The notes below the pieces were generated by a model that saw only the letters and a list, made by a program, of their open reading frames with translations, had not been told where the DNA came from and did not search any database. A stretch of 64,000 bases of DNA, from positions 18,327-82,326 of the forward strand of contig JASMDX010000029.1 of NCBI GenBank assembly GCA_030752605.1, written 5' to 3'. The stretch is from GCA-2731375 sp002731375. Lineage in GTDB: Bacteria > Pseudomonadota > Alphaproteobacteria > GCA-2731375. Both the position numbers and the translations under genes were made by a program. Below are positions 8,320-18,248 of this stretch, piece by piece (within the stretch, counting starts at the first letter, position 1; every line of letters starts with the position of its first letter).

Positions 8320-9846
8320 ATGAACATGTCCATGACCATCGAACCGGCCACGATGGCGCCTGCCTCGCGCCGGTACATTGTTCTGGCCACCGTATCTTCC
8401 GCGACAATGCTGTACGCCATGGCGATCACCATCGCCAATGTGGTACTGCCGCAAATGCGCGGAGCCCTATCGGCGACGCCGGATCAGGTTGCCTGGGTGA
8501 TCACCTTCAATCTGGTGGCCACCGCCGTGGTCACGCCCATATCCGGCTGGCTGTCGAACCGCTTTGGCCGGCGCCGGATAATGTTGATTGGGACCTTCGG
8601 CTTCACTACCACGTCTGTTCTGTGTGGTCTGGCTGACAGTTTGGAGGTACTGGTGCTGTACCGCATCCTGCAGGGCGCCTTCGGCGCGCCCCTGGTACCC
8701 ATTTCACAGGCCATAATTCTAGACACCTTTCCCCGCGAAAAACATGCCCTGGCAACAGCCCTTTGGGGCGTGGGCGTAGTCACGGGACCGATTATCGGAC
8801 CAACCTTTGGCGGCTTTATCGCTGAAGAATATAGCTGGCGCTGGGTCTTTTTCATGATCGTGCCTTTCGGCGTCATGACCTTCGTCAGCATTTGGGCTTT
8901 TATCAAAAAGCGGCCAAACCGTCCGCCCGGTCCCGCCATGGATTGGCTTGGCTTTCTGGCCCTGGCCGCCGCCCTGGCCGCATTTCAGTTCATGTTTGAC
9001 CGGGGCGAGCGGAATGATTGGTTTGATTCACCTGAAACCATCATCGAATGCACCATCGGGTTTCTGGCGATGTACATATTCCTGGTTCATATTTCAACAG
9101 CAAAGAACCCCTTTATCCGCCCAGGACTATTCTTGAACCGAAATTATAGCCTAGGCCTGGTGATGGCCTTTTTCTTCGGCATGATAAACTTCGTGCCATT
9201 GGTGTTGATGCCATCCATGTTGCAGGATCTGCGTGGCTATCCGGACTCGACCATCGGCGTCTTGTTGGCCATTCGGGGCGCGGGTAACATGCTGTCATTC
9301 CTGCTGGTTATCCGCATGGCGCAATGGAACGTCCATGCCACCCTGACTTTCGGTTTTCTTTGCCAGGCGGTCTCGGGCTATGCCATTTCACAGTTCGATA
9401 TGAACGCGACCTATTTCGACATCGCCTGGACCGGCGCTCTACAAGGTCTGGGCATTGGCATGTCCTGGGTGCCTTTGACCTTGATTATGTTTTCCACCGT
9501 AAAACCCGAATTTCTCGATGATGCTTCGGCGATCTTTCATATGCTGCGTAACTTCGGATCCTCGCTGTTTATCTCTGTCTCTGTCGCCGTCGTTATCCAT
9601 TCCACATATATCAACGGCCTTGAATTGGGCCTGGCGCTGAACGAATATTCCAAACTGCTGACTTTGCCTTGGGTCACGGGGATTTTGGATTTGAGCACAG
9701 TGCAAGGACTGTCCGCCGCCTCGGCCGAGGTCAAACGTCAGGCCGCGACGATCGGCTTTATAAACGCGTTCCGAATTTACGCGATCGTCGCCATTATTCC
9801 CTTACCCCTAATCTGGCTGGCACGTAAGCCAAAGCCGGAAAGTTGA
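8320..9846 (+). CDS. MFS transporter, DHA2 (EmrB/QacA) multidrug-exporter type
   Basis: A 508-residue, very hydrophobic protein with about 14 predicted membrane segments, the number typical of the DHA2 drug:H+ antiporter branch. Motif A appears as GWLSNRFGRRR between segments 2 and 3, and motif C-like glycine-rich sequence GVGVVTGPIIGPTFGGFI lies in segment 5, the signature of exporters. No cleavable signal is needed. No EmrA-like membrane fusion partner gene lies nearby. Two or three in-frame ATG codons (8320, 8326, 8335) are close together and no clear ribosome binding site selects one. It is followed at 24 bases by an amidohydrolase and a G3E GTPase, probably in one operon. The exported compound is unknown. 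Confidence 0.9.
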   Translation: MNMSMTIEPATMAPASRRYIVLATVSSATMLYAMAITIANVVLPQMRGALSATPDQVAWVITFNLVATAVVTPISGWLSNRFGRRRIMLIGTFGFTTTSVLCGLADSLEVLVLYRILQGAFGAPLVPISQAIILDTFPREKHALATALWGVGVVTGPIIGPTFGGFIAEEYSWRWVFFMIVPFGVMTFVSIWAFIKKRPNRPPGPAMDWLGFLALAAALAAFQFMFDRGERNDWFDSPETIIECTIGFLAMYIFLVHISTAKNPFIRPGLFLNRNYSLGLVMAFFFGMINFVPLVLMPSMLQDLRGYPDSTIGVLLAIRGAGNMLSFLLVIRMAQWNVHATLTFGFLCQAVSGYAISQFDMNATYFDIAWTGALQGLGIGMSWVPLTLIMFSTVKPEFLDDASAIFHMLRNFGSSLFISVSVAVVIHSTYINGLELGLALNEYSKLLTLPWVTGILDLSTVQGLSAASAEVKRQAATIGFINAFRIYAIVAIIPLPLIWLARKPKPES

Positions 9847-9870
9847 GTTTCAGAATTGTTGGAGGAGAGC

Positions 9871-11526
9871 ATGGAAAAGATTACCGTCTACACCGCCCGC
9901 GCCGTGCGCACCATGGAACCGTCTCTACCGCTCGCCAACGCCGTTGCCGTGCGCGGTGACCGGATCATCGAGGTCGGCAGCCTGGAGAGCATGCAGCCCT
10001 GGTTGCAGGCCCACCCCCATACCATTGATGACCGTTTCGCCGAGCATGTCATCATGCCGGGCTTTATCGACCCACATCTGCATCCCTCCATGGCGGCGCT
10101 GTTGCTTCCCATGCATTTCACCACGGCCCTGGAATGGAAGTTACCCTGGCAGGATGTACCGAGCACCCGGGGCCACAACGAATTTCTCGACCGCTTGAAA
10201 GAGATTGACCAGAATATGGAAGATCCTGACGAGCCGCTGTTCGCCTGGGGCCATCATCCGATCTGGCATGGTGAAATGTACCGCCAAACCCTGAACGGCA
10301 TCTCCGCCACCAGGCCCGTGATCGTCTGGCACCGGGGCTTTCATACCCTGGTGGTCAATGACGCGACGGTGGAATGGATGGGTCTGGACGAGGTGGAGGG
10401 CGAACGCCATCCCCAGGTTAACATGGCGGAGGGTCGGTTTTTCGAAACCGGGCTATCCCTGGCCTTTCGCTATTTCAATAAGTTCACCCTGGCGCCAAAA
10501 CGCTTTGCAGATGGACTGGAGCGTCTGCGCCAAGTGGTCCATCACGGCGGCCACACGACCATCGGCGATATGGCGGCGGGCATGTTCGATCTGGAAATGG
10601 AATGGCCTGCCCTGGTTAAGGCGCTGGAACGTGACGACACGCCGTTCCGGGTGCAAATGATCCCGCCCGCCATGCCGCTGGGTGGCGGCAAGAAGGAAGG
10701 CGCCAAGCTGATCGCCCGCACCGTGGGCCTGCGGGAACGCAATACCCACCGGCTGCAATTTTACGACCACATTAAGCTGTTCGCCGACGGTGGCTTTTAC
10801 GCCGGTTTGATGCAACTAGGCCCGCCCGGCGCCATCGAAGAACATCATGGCGAATGGATGACTCCGCCCGAAACATTCGAGGATGTCGCACGGACCTTCT
10901 GGAACGAAGGTTTCCGCATCCATGTCCATTGCACCGGCGACATGGGCGTGGAACTGGCCCTGGATACCTTGGAAAAGCTGCAGTGGGAACGGCCAAGGTT
11001 CAACCATCGCTTCACCATCGAGCATTTTGGTGTTTCCACCCCCGAACAGGTGCGGCGCATGGCCGATCTAGGTGCCTGCGCCTCGGTCAATATCTACTAC
11101 GTGCACGAGCTGGGCGATGCCTATTGGAAGAACAAACTGGGGCACGAGCGCGCCTCGCAGATGTCCCGCCTGGGCACCCTGGCGCGCCATGGCGTGCCAA
11201 CGGCGGTGCATACGGACTTCACCATGGCACCGGCCCTGCCCTTGACTAGCGCCTGGGTGGCGGCCACCAGGATCACCGAAGCCGGCCATGTCATGGGACC
11301 GGAGGAACGCCTAACCCTGGACCAGGCCATGCGGGCGATTACCAACGAGGCGGCCTATGTCCTTGGTCTTGAGCACGAAATCGGCACCATCCGGGCCGGC
11401 AAGAAAGCCGACTTCACAATTCTGGAACAGGATCCTTATGAAGTTGGGGCGGAGAATTTGCGTGAGATCCCCATCTGGGGCACCGTGTTCGAGGGGCGGC
11501 CATTCCCGATCAAGAAGCTGAAATGA
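9871..11526 (+). CDS. Amidohydrolase family protein (YtcJ/AepA-like)
   Basis: This 551-residue metal-dependent hydrolase has the amidohydrolase_3 architecture. The N-terminal beta-sandwich leads to GFIDPHLHPS, with the metal-binding His69 and His71. Later ligand candidates are in FHIHCTGD-like sequence (FRIHVHCTGDMG) and FTIEHFG, and the final aspartate in AVHTDF. The C-terminal part returns to a sandwich (IGTIRAGKKADFTILE). The start at 9871 has a strong GGAGGAG ribosome binding site; a longer frame to 9856 lacks that. Its stop overlaps the start of the G3E GTPase gene (ATGA). A metal chaperone directly after a metallohydrolase suggests cofactor delivery, which is inference. The substrate is unknown. 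Confidence 0.87.
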   Translation: MEKITVYTARAVRTMEPSLPLANAVAVRGDRIIEVGSLESMQPWLQAHPHTIDDRFAEHVIMPGFIDPHLHPSMAALLLPMHFTTALEWKLPWQDVPSTRGHNEFLDRLKEIDQNMEDPDEPLFAWGHHPIWHGEMYRQTLNGISATRPVIVWHRGFHTLVVNDATVEWMGLDEVEGERHPQVNMAEGRFFETGLSLAFRYFNKFTLAPKRFADGLERLRQVVHHGGHTTIGDMAAGMFDLEMEWPALVKALERDDTPFRVQMIPPAMPLGGGKKEGAKLIARTVGLRERNTHRLQFYDHIKLFADGGFYAGLMQLGPPGAIEEHHGEWMTPPETFEDVARTFWNEGFRIHVHCTGDMGVELALDTLEKLQWERPRFNHRFTIEHFGVSTPEQVRRMADLGACASVNIYYVHELGDAYWKNKLGHERASQMSRLGTLARHGVPTAVHTDFTMAPALPLTSAWVAATRITEAGHVMGPEERLTLDQAMRAITNEAAYVLGLEHEIGTIRAGKKADFTILEQDPYEVGAENLREIPIWGTVFEGRPFPIKKLK

Positions 11527-12470
11527 CCGCCGCTTCAGGGTCTGGCCGGATACCCGTCACGGTCATTGGTGGCTACCTGGGCGCCGGGAAGACGACGCTG
11601 ATCAACCGCCTGTTGGCCGACGGTCATGGCCGGCGCCTGGCGGTTCTGGTCAATGATTTCGGCGCCCTCGATATCGATGCTAGGCTGATCACGGCTCATA
11701 AAGGCGATACCATCAACCTCGCCAACGGCTGTGTCTGCTGCACCATCGCCGACGCCCTAGGTGATGCCTTGGACAAGGTACTGGCAATGACATCGGCACC
11801 GGACCAGATCGTGATCGAAGCCAGCGGCGTCGCCAATCCGGCCAAGATCGCCATGTATGGCCAGGGCTGGCCCGGCCTGCGCCTGGATGGCATCGTCACC
11901 GTGGCCGATGGCGAGAGCGTGCGGACCCGTGCGGACGATAAATTTGTTGCCGCCACGGTGCGCCAACAGCTGGCCGCCGCCGATCTGCTGATATTGAACA
12001 AAACAGATCTGCTGGCAGAAGAACAACAGACGGCTGTGTGCCATTGGTTGAAACAACAGGCTCCGGACGCACGGCTGCTCGCCGCGAGTTTCGGCGATCT
12101 GCCGGCGGCCGTTTTGCTGGGTCAGCTATATTCGGGTGACGGCCATCGTGATGGGTTCGCCGCGCATGATGCTTACCGCACGGCATCGTTCCAATTTTCC
12201 GGCCCCTTTGATCGGGAACGCCTGGCGGCCCGGATCAAGGCATGGCCCGCCGGTGTGCTGCGGGCCAAGGGCCTAGTCTATCTCGACGATGACCCAGGTT
12301 ATGCCCATATCCTGCAACTGGTTGGGCGCCGCTACAGCTTGGAGCAAGGCCCAGCGTGGAATGGAGATACGCCGGCATCTCGGGTTGTTGTGATTGGAAC
12401 CGATCCGAACATTGACCCGGAATGGCTAAGAGGCTCTCTTTTGTCAGCCTGTAATACAAACCTGCAGTGA
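11523..12470 (+). CDS. CobW/COG0523 G3E-family GTPase, putative metallochaperone
   Basis: A 315-residue GTPase. Walker A is GGYLGAGKTT ending at residue 25, the COG0523 metal-binding motif is GCVCC at residues 69-73, and the base-specificity motif NKTD is near residue 160. The C-terminal CobW_C domain follows (residues about 225-310, with GVLRAKGLVYL). Family members insert or handle zinc, cobalt or iron with GTP hydrolysis. The start overlaps the amidohydrolase stop by four bases, so the two are translationally coupled; the hydrolase is a plausible metal acceptor. A strong hairpin lies about 100 bases after the stop. Confidence 0.88.
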   Translation: MTAASGSGRIPVTVIGGYLGAGKTTLINRLLADGHGRRLAVLVNDFGALDIDARLITAHKGDTINLANGCVCCTIADALGDALDKVLAMTSAPDQIVIEASGVANPAKIAMYGQGWPGLRLDGIVTVADGESVRTRADDKFVAATVRQQLAAADLLILNKTDLLAEEQQTAVCHWLKQQAPDARLLAASFGDLPAAVLLGQLYSGDGHRDGFAAHDAYRTASFQFSGPFDRERLAARIKAWPAGVLRAKGLVYLDDDPGYAHILQLVGRRYSLEQGPAWNGDTPASRVVVIGTDPNIDPEWLRGSLLSACNTNLQ

Positions 12471-12570
12471 TTGGTCTTGTCGGTAGTGGCTATATGAAGG
12501 TTTCTCGCGGATGGAGGAGCGTTCTTTTTCGCTTTCCAGAATCGCCCGGTTATTTGAAATCAAGGAATTA

Positions 12571-12607
12571 GGGGGCGGCAGGAGTGCATGTTGCTCCTAC
12601 CGTCCCC
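12571..12607 (+). terminator. Terminator-like hairpin after the G3E GTPase gene
   Basis: A 14-position stem (12571-12584 with 12594-12607) containing one G-T wobble and one mismatch closes a nine-base loop. It is followed by ATTTTGTT, a weak U-tract. It lies about 100 bases past the stop of the MFS/amidohydrolase/GTPase operon and is a good transcription stop candidate. Confidence 0.55.
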
Positions 12608-13101
12608 ATTTTGTTCCAACCTATTGGCAAAATTCAGACCACGCCTCGTTGTGCGCTAGCAGTACCCGCTTGGTACCAGTCGTCAGCCTGTCGTCTTCGT
12701 CCAAAATGTTCAGCCTAATCCATCCGCGCCTCGCCATGGCGCATCAATGCTGGCGCAACTGGCTATCAAGATCAGCAGCAGTTTTCGCCATCCGCTTGGC
12801 GCGTGAGTGGGCTGCTTCAAAGGTAGACAGGCGAGCGGCCTGTTGAGACCGGCTGAGTTGCAGGGATGCCGAATGGTAATCTTCAGAGAATTTTCGGCAC
12901 CCCGAGTCGGTCATGAAAAATGTATGCCTTTGTTCTGTCAGGCAACGCCGCAACTAGCCTTAGTTTCAACCGCGACTGTGTCGTGGGCGATGGAGAAGCG
13001 ACTTCGGGGGCACGGGACGGACGGCCTAGCAGCTTCGTAAAGCCTTTCCTTGGAACGCGGCGTCACGTTTCCCGGTCCACTGAAAACAGTGTCGGTAAAT
13101 G
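12608..13101. other. Intergenic stretch without a recognisable gene
   Basis: Short open frames occur on both strands (for example 12511-12846 on + and 12744-12953 on -), but none shows a recognisable family, a convincing ribosome binding site or protein-like composition. It may contain eroded coding sequence, but I cannot support a gene. Confidence 0.5.
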
Positions 13102-13157
13102 AAAAAATCAGAAAACCTATTCAAGCGGAAAACCCGTGACGAAACCGGGTCAATAGG
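13102..13157 (-). terminator. Rho-independent terminator of the minus-strand CoA-enzyme cluster
   Basis: Read on the minus strand, CCTATT (13157-13152) pairs with AATAGG (13121-13116), enclosing a second stem ACCCG/CGGGT. The structure is followed by TTTTCTGATTTTTTC. It starts about 30 bases after the stop of the acyl-CoA synthetase gene at 13186. Confidence 0.6.
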
Positions 13158-13185
13158 CATGAGGCGTGCTCCGATCAATTTCAAT

Positions 13186-15366
13186 TTACCAGCGTGTCGA
13201 GAAACGGTGTTCCACCATGCTGACGGCTTTTAGGGCTTTTGCCGCCGGTGCAAGTTCGTCATAAACAGGAATTCCGACCGACAGGGCCTTTTCTCGATAC
13301 CGGCGCATCTTTTCATCGAGTTCGGGGGAGCCATCAACGCGCAACACCAGTACAAAGTGCGCCTGCTCCGGAAAGGTTTCTTGAACTTGAATGGCGGCGT
13401 TGATCAAATTGTCGATCGGATCAACATCGCCACGCCCGACGAAAGAGGCCAAATTCAAATGCATGACCACAGCTTCGGGCGCCGCCAAGGTATAAACAAT
13501 GTGAAGAATACGGTTGGCAATCCGGCCTTCATCCTCCTGTAGGGTGCGGACCGGCGTATCGATGGGATTTGCGACGGAGGTGCCAGGCGGCAGGTTCAAA
13601 GCCTCCAACTGCAAGCGCGCTGTATCGTCGAAGGGCAAGATATCAAGTTCCAATCCGGTGAAGTAGTCGGTTGCGAGAACGCTGGTGCCGCCGCCGTTGC
13701 CGAATAGAACAACACGCTTGGTCGGTTTGGACGGGCGCAAGGCAAGATGTTGGAACGCCAATAGTGCATCGATGAATTCGTCAACGGTTTCGACCATTAC
13801 GCATCCGGTTTGTTTCGACACAGCCTGCCAGACGCGGCCATCACCGGCCAGGGCGCCCGTGTGGGACGCTGCAGCAGCTTGGCCGAGGGTCGATGTGCCG
13901 CCGCGCAAAATAACAACTGGTTTTGCTACTTCGGCGGCGTTCAACAATTCAAAAAAACGCCGGCCTTCCTTAATGTCTTCTAGGTATAACCCAACGACTT
14001 TGGTCTGCGGGTCCTCGAAAAAAAATTCCAACAGGTCCACGGGGCCCAGGTCGGCACTATTCCCGGCGGTGACCAAGCCGCTGAACTTGATGCCTCGCCA
14101 TTGGCCTCGCTTTACAATGTCGGTCCCAAGACCGCCGCTTTGGGTGACCACACCAACCGAGCCGAGGTCCTTCGGTGCGCCGACGGCAAACGTCACCTCG
14201 CCACGCGGGGAATAGATACCCAAGCAGTTGGGGCCAAGAACCCGGCAGCCGCCGGCGTGAGCCTTGGCGATCAACTCGCGCTGTAGATCGCGGCCTTCGG
14301 AAATTTCGCCAAAACCGCTCGAGATTACCTGGGCGAAACGGACGTTGCCATTGGCGGCGGCCAAGACATCCGGAACCCGGTGCGAACCGATTGCTATATA
14401 AGCGTAATCGATGGGTTCCGGCGCCTCGGCAAGGCTGGCGTAACACGGAAATCCTTCTACTTCGTCGGCTTTTGGATGGATGGGATAAATATTGCCGGCA
14501 TATCCGAACTCCTTTAGGCGCCGGATGAAAGTATTTGCGATCGCGGTCGAGGATGCGGACGCGCCAAGAACGGCAATGGACTTGGGTGCAAACAAAGGCG
14601 AAAAACGTTCAACGATAGGTAGATCGTCGTAAGGCTTCGGTAGGGTGTCTCCACCTATTTCGGTGGTTTCCGAGAGAATAAATCGGGCATCTACAGCAAC
14701 CGCGCCATCGCTGCCAGCGATGACCGGATTAAGATCGAGCTCGGCAATGTCCTCACCAAGCGTCATCAGGAGCCCATTTTCCCCGCCAACCTTCAGCAAC
14801 ACATCGACGATGGCATCTTTGCTCACGCCCGCGCGACCGCGCGTACCGCCAAGAATTTCGGCCCCGCGCAACTCGTCCAGCATGGCAAACCCGTCGGCCC
14901 GGCTGATCGGACAGATGCGGAACGATACATCTTTTAAAACTTCGACGAAGATGCCGCCAAGTCCAACCATCAACATCGGCCCAAATTGGGGATCACGGAC
15001 CGCCCCGACGAAGACTTCCATACCTCTAGCCACCATTTCTTCAATGAGATAGCCCTCGACATGTGCTCCCATGATTAGGGGAAGCGCTGCCATGGCGGTG
15101 ATGGCCTCGCTTACATCGCGCGCACCGCCCAGCTCGAGAGCGACGCCGCCGGCATCACTTTTATGCAGAATATTTTCCGACATAACCTTGACCGCGAAAG
15201 GCGGATTAAGACCGGAGACGGCAGCCTCCACTTGTTCGGGAGAGGTCACGATGACCGATTTTGGTACGGCAATTTGGAATTCCGAAAGGATCTCCTTGCC
15301 GTATGCCTCATTGATGGAGCGCCGGCCTGAATTTCGGGCTGACGCCATGATCTCAAGGGCATTCAT
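13186..15366 (-). CDS. ADP-forming acyl-CoA synthetase (acetate--CoA ligase family)
   Basis: A 726-residue protein of the NDP-forming acyl-CoA synthetase superfamily. An ATP-grasp region lies first (residues about 8-225, with PFAVKVMSENILHKSDAGGV), followed by a CoA-binding domain (about 250-350, starting FAPKSIAVLGAS) and succinyl-CoA ligase-like domains. The sequence SHTGALAG near residue 500 contains the histidine phosphorylated during the ADP-forming reaction. This places the ATP-grasp part before the CoA-binding part, as in many bacterial fused forms. It should interconvert an acid plus CoA and ATP with an acyl-CoA; the acid is unknown. It ends a three-gene minus-strand cluster, 10 bases after the carboxylase gene. 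Confidence 0.87.
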   Translation of the reverse strand: MNALEIMASARNSGRRSINEAYGKEILSEFQIAVPKSVIVTSPEQVEAAVSGLNPPFAVKVMSENILHKSDAGGVALELGGARDVSEAITAMAALPLIMGAHVEGYLIEEMVARGMEVFVGAVRDPQFGPMLMVGLGGIFVEVLKDVSFRICPISRADGFAMLDELRGAEILGGTRGRAGVSKDAIVDVLLKVGGENGLLMTLGEDIAELDLNPVIAGSDGAVAVDARFILSETTEIGGDTLPKPYDDLPIVERFSPLFAPKSIAVLGASASSTAIANTFIRRLKEFGYAGNIYPIHPKADEVEGFPCYASLAEAPEPIDYAYIAIGSHRVPDVLAAANGNVRFAQVISSGFGEISEGRDLQRELIAKAHAGGCRVLGPNCLGIYSPRGEVTFAVGAPKDLGSVGVVTQSGGLGTDIVKRGQWRGIKFSGLVTAGNSADLGPVDLLEFFFEDPQTKVVGLYLEDIKEGRRFFELLNAAEVAKPVVILRGGTSTLGQAAAASHTGALAGDGRVWQAVSKQTGCVMVETVDEFIDALLAFQHLALRPSKPTKRVVLFGNGGGTSVLATDYFTGLELDILPFDDTARLQLEALNLPPGTSVANPIDTPVRTLQEDEGRIANRILHIVYTLAAPEAVVMHLNLASFVGRGDVDPIDNLINAAIQVQETFPEQAHFVLVLRVDGSPELDEKMRRYREKALSVGIPVYDELAPAAKALKAVSMVEHRFSTRW

Positions 15367-15376
15367 ACACCGCTCC

Positions 15377-16912
15377 TCAATAACTGGTGGGCCAGCTCTT
15401 CATGTGATGCTGCCCGATGCCACAGTTTTTCCGGAACCGATGGACGTCGAGCATCCTGCTAACATAGTCGCGGGTTTCCTGGGGCTTTATGATGTTCTGC
15501 AGCGAGAAGATCGTCGCCATGTCCCAGGCCTCGACGTTCTTTTGGATATCGGCAAGGGATTCCTCAAAGCTTTCATCTCCTTCTTTCGTACCGTGCACGA
15601 TGGTGGTTGCAAATACCGGATCCATGAAGCTTACCTCGGCGGTTGGCCAGGCGATCATCTCGTCATTGTGCTGCCCACCGCCCATTGCGACATAAGCCCG
15701 GCCGTACGCTTTGCGAACAATTACGGTGATGGACGGCACTGTCACCAGACAGGTCGAATTCATGAAATTCATGATCCAACCAGGGGCGCCCTTGCGTTCG
15801 GCTTCGATGCCGATGGCAAAGCCGGGTGTGTCAACGAAGCGGACAAGGGGAATATTGAAACTGTCGCAAAGAACCTGGAAATCGATAATCTTGCGGCACG
15901 CTTCCACGGACAAAGCGCCACCGCCGACCAGGGGATTATTAGCGATGATGCCGATAGCTTTACCCCTCAGGCGAGCTAGCGCCACGACCGCCGCCTTGCC
16001 GAAACGAGGTTTGAGTTCGAACAAACTATCTTTATCGGCAAAGGTTTTAACTATTTTGCGCATGTCGTATACCCGTGTGCGCCTTTCCGGCAAGACGTCT
16101 AGAATTTCGTTCTGGTCCTGTGCGGCATCTTCCGCAGGGCTGACTTCAGGCGGCATTTCTTGGTTGTGGTTCGGCATATAACTGAGAAAGGCGCGAAGTT
16201 CCCGCATGGTTTCCTCGTCGGTATCGGTAAAGCGGTCGATGAGTCCGGTGACGTCAGCATGCAAACGCCAACCGCCGAGCTCTTCCAAATTCACTTTTCC
16301 GCCCGTGGCCATGGAAACCAAACGTGGACTTGAAACCGACATGATCGAGCCCTTGCGCATGACGGCGAAGTCAGAGATGCAGCAAAGCCACGCGGAAGAA
16401 CCAAATGATGTACCGACAGCCGCCGCCGCCCACGGATTTTCACGAATGCGGCGAAACTGCGTGGTGTCGTTGCCCAGCAACTGTCCCATGCCTTTGGAGC
16501 CCATGGCGTCAGGCAACCGGGCCCCGGTAGATTCGCCCACATGTACAAAAGGCATGCCCTTCTCCACAGTCACTTTGCGGACGTAGCCCATCTTTTTACT
16601 GTTGGTCGCACTTGTCGATGCCCCTTTAGTGGTGAAGTCATTGACCACAACACCAACATCGCGATTGTCAATCTTGGCGAAGCCAACCATTTTGCCATCG
16701 CGGGGCGTCTTCTCCTCATCTTGCTTGTACACCCCGGACATACCCAGCAATCCCGCCTCGACGAACGTATTCGGATCGACCAGAGCCTCCAAACGCTCCT
16801 GTGCGTTGAGTTCGCCGCTTTCAGTGCGCTTGGCAAGCTTTGCCGGGCCGCCCATGGCCGCAGCTTTAGCGCGTCGCAGGTCCAGTTCGGCGAGGACTTT
16901 TTCATGAGCCAT
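15377..16912 (-). CDS. Acyl-CoA carboxylase beta subunit (carboxyltransferase)
   Basis: The protein of about 511 residues has the two crotonase-like halves of propionyl-/methylcrotonyl-CoA carboxylase beta chains. N-terminal features are ELNAQERLEALVDPNTFVE and FVHVGESTGARLPD; the C-terminal half has FVDTPGFAIGIEAERKGAP and RKAYGRAYVAMGG. It transfers carboxyl from biotin to an acyl-CoA, or the reverse. No biotin carboxylase, biotin carrier or decarboxylase pump gene is nearby, so its partner is encoded elsewhere or it does something else. The ATG at 16912 is used here; a TTG at 16918 sits at better spacing from an AAGGA site and is an alternative. It lies between the enolase-superfamily and acyl-CoA synthetase genes. 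Confidence 0.87.
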   Translation of the reverse strand: MAHEKVLAELDLRRAKAAAMGGPAKLAKRTESGELNAQERLEALVDPNTFVEAGLLGMSGVYKQDEEKTPRDGKMVGFAKIDNRDVGVVVNDFTTKGASTSATNSKKMGYVRKVTVEKGMPFVHVGESTGARLPDAMGSKGMGQLLGNDTTQFRRIRENPWAAAAVGTSFGSSAWLCCISDFAVMRKGSIMSVSSPRLVSMATGGKVNLEELGGWRLHADVTGLIDRFTDTDEETMRELRAFLSYMPNHNQEMPPEVSPAEDAAQDQNEILDVLPERRTRVYDMRKIVKTFADKDSLFELKPRFGKAAVVALARLRGKAIGIIANNPLVGGGALSVEACRKIIDFQVLCDSFNIPLVRFVDTPGFAIGIEAERKGAPGWIMNFMNSTCLVTVPSITVIVRKAYGRAYVAMGGGQHNDEMIAWPTAEVSFMDPVFATTIVHGTKEGDESFEESLADIQKNVEAWDMATIFSLQNIIKPQETRDYVSRMLDVHRFRKNCGIGQHHMKSWPTSY

Positions 16913-16939
16913 AATCAAGGTCTTCCTTTTTTCGCTAAA

Positions 16940-18079
16940 TCAGATCGCTTGGAATTCTGCGACTTCAATGGTGAGATCCTCAAGACGCCGCTGGTTGAGG
17001 CTGGGGACAAAACCTTTTGGTAGGCTGAGGTTGCCGTTTTCAAATTTCAAAGGGTTCTTGAATAGACGGCCTGACACTTTCAAAAAGCCGTTGAACTCAC
17101 CGGCATTACTTATTGACGTTTGGGCGACAGCGGCTTCCATCCAACCAGTAAGTTCGCTGCCGAGCCCATCTCCTAAAACCGCGTCCATGCCGAGGTTGCG
17201 AACAAGATCGAGCCCCTGTTTTAAACAAGATAGGCTGCCGAAGCGTTTTAGTTTCAATTTGCAAAGCCCCACACCTTTCATGCCCGCCGCTTTTTCGATG
17301 TCGGCAAGGCCGCATATGGGTTCGTCCAGCATCAGTGGGACGGTTGAATGTTCCGCAACCGTCCCATTGGCATCCCAATCTTCGGCGGCACAGGGCTGTT
17401 CGAACAATTCCACTCCCGTTGGATCGATAGAGGACGCGAACTTAATCCCTTGGTCCCGTTCAAAAGCCCGATTGGCGTCAATGCGCAAAGTGGCCCGACC
17501 CGCTGTCAGCTTCTGAACAAGCGCAAGACGGGCAAGATCGGCATCGACATCTTTACCAACCTTGATTTTGAAGGTCTTGAAACCATCAGCCATCTTGGCT
17601 TCAAGTTCAGGCTCAAGCTCCACCTCATTGAGGCCGTTAACCGGTGCCAAAAGCGGCAAATCAATATCTTCGGGTACGTCCAGAAGGCTGGATTGCTCCA
17701 ACATCTCCAATGCGACGGTCAATGCCGAACCTGCCACCTTGCTCTCGTGCAAACGGTTCGCGATAGCGCTGATTGCGGCATTTGTTTCCAAGCCAACGAC
17801 AGTGGAAGCAATTTCCTGGCAGAAGCCCCAGCCGCCGGCACGCGTCTCGTCACTCGAACCGGGGGAAATATGACCATCCCCCCAGCCCATTTTACCGTCT
17901 GATCCGTGAACTTCGACGATAATGGGCTCGAACATATCGAACGTGTGGTAGGACAGTCGGTAAGGCTCGATAAGCGGCAGGCAGATACGGCGCAGAATAA
18001 TTCTATCAACGATGATTTCGGAATCGTGTCCGGGACTCTCGCTGCCGGGGATGCTGTCCTTTATATCTCCGTGCTTCAT
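16940..18079 (-). CDS. Mandelate racemase/muconate lactonizing enzyme family protein
   Basis: A 379-residue enolase-superfamily enzyme. The N-terminal capping domain is followed by a (beta/alpha) barrel with the KIKVG motif (Lys171 and Lys173), metal ligands in RIDANRAF (Asp201), FEQPC (Glu227) and LDEPI (Asp252/Glu253), and a second lysine group in CKLKLKRFG (about 274-278). Lysines on both faces resemble the muconate-lactonizing, succinylbenzoate synthase and dipeptide epimerase subgroup rather than mandelate racemase itself. The reaction would abstract a proton alpha to a carboxylate; the substrate is unknown. It is the first gene of the minus-strand cluster and is divergent from the IclR regulator, which probably controls it. 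Confidence 0.85.
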   Translation of the reverse strand: MKHGDIKDSIPGSESPGHDSEIIVDRIILRRICLPLIEPYRLSYHTFDMFEPIIVEVHGSDGKMGWGDGHISPGSSDETRAGGWGFCQEIASTVVGLETNAAISAIANRLHESKVAGSALTVALEMLEQSSLLDVPEDIDLPLLAPVNGLNEVELEPELEAKMADGFKTFKIKVGKDVDADLARLALVQKLTAGRATLRIDANRAFERDQGIKFASSIDPTGVELFEQPCAAEDWDANGTVAEHSTVPLMLDEPICGLADIEKAAGMKGVGLCKLKLKRFGSLSCLKQGLDLVRNLGMDAVLGDGLGSELTGWMEAAVAQTSISNAGEFNGFLKVSGRLFKNPLKFENGNLSLPKGFVPSLNQRRLEDLTIEVAEFQAI

Positions 18080-18205
18080 GAAAAATACGTTCCCATCCGA
18101 TCCACAAGGCTAAATTTTTGCCGGGAAACCGTCACGTATCCTGTTCTCTTGCCGGGAGCCCGCCGCCACGTGCTTGGACAATGGTTGCCGAACTGACATA
18201 TATCC

Positions 18206-18248
18206 ATTATTGCCATAAATATACTTAGGTGTCATAAATGGCAATAAT
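18206..18248. promoter_or_regulatory. Candidate operator: perfect 11-bp inverted repeat between the divergent genes
   Basis: ATTATTGCCAT at 18206-18216 and its exact reverse complement ATGGCAATAAT at 18238-18248 are separated by 21 bases, so the arm centres are 32 bases apart, three helical turns. The repeat lies between the enolase-superfamily gene and the IclR gene, where an IclR-type regulator normally binds its own control region. Confidence 0.6.

Noticed and set aside
12511..12846. 111-codon + strand frame after the G3E GTPase
   Set aside because: It includes the hairpin at 12571-12607 and has no recognisable domain; low-complexity serine/arginine composition suggests chance.
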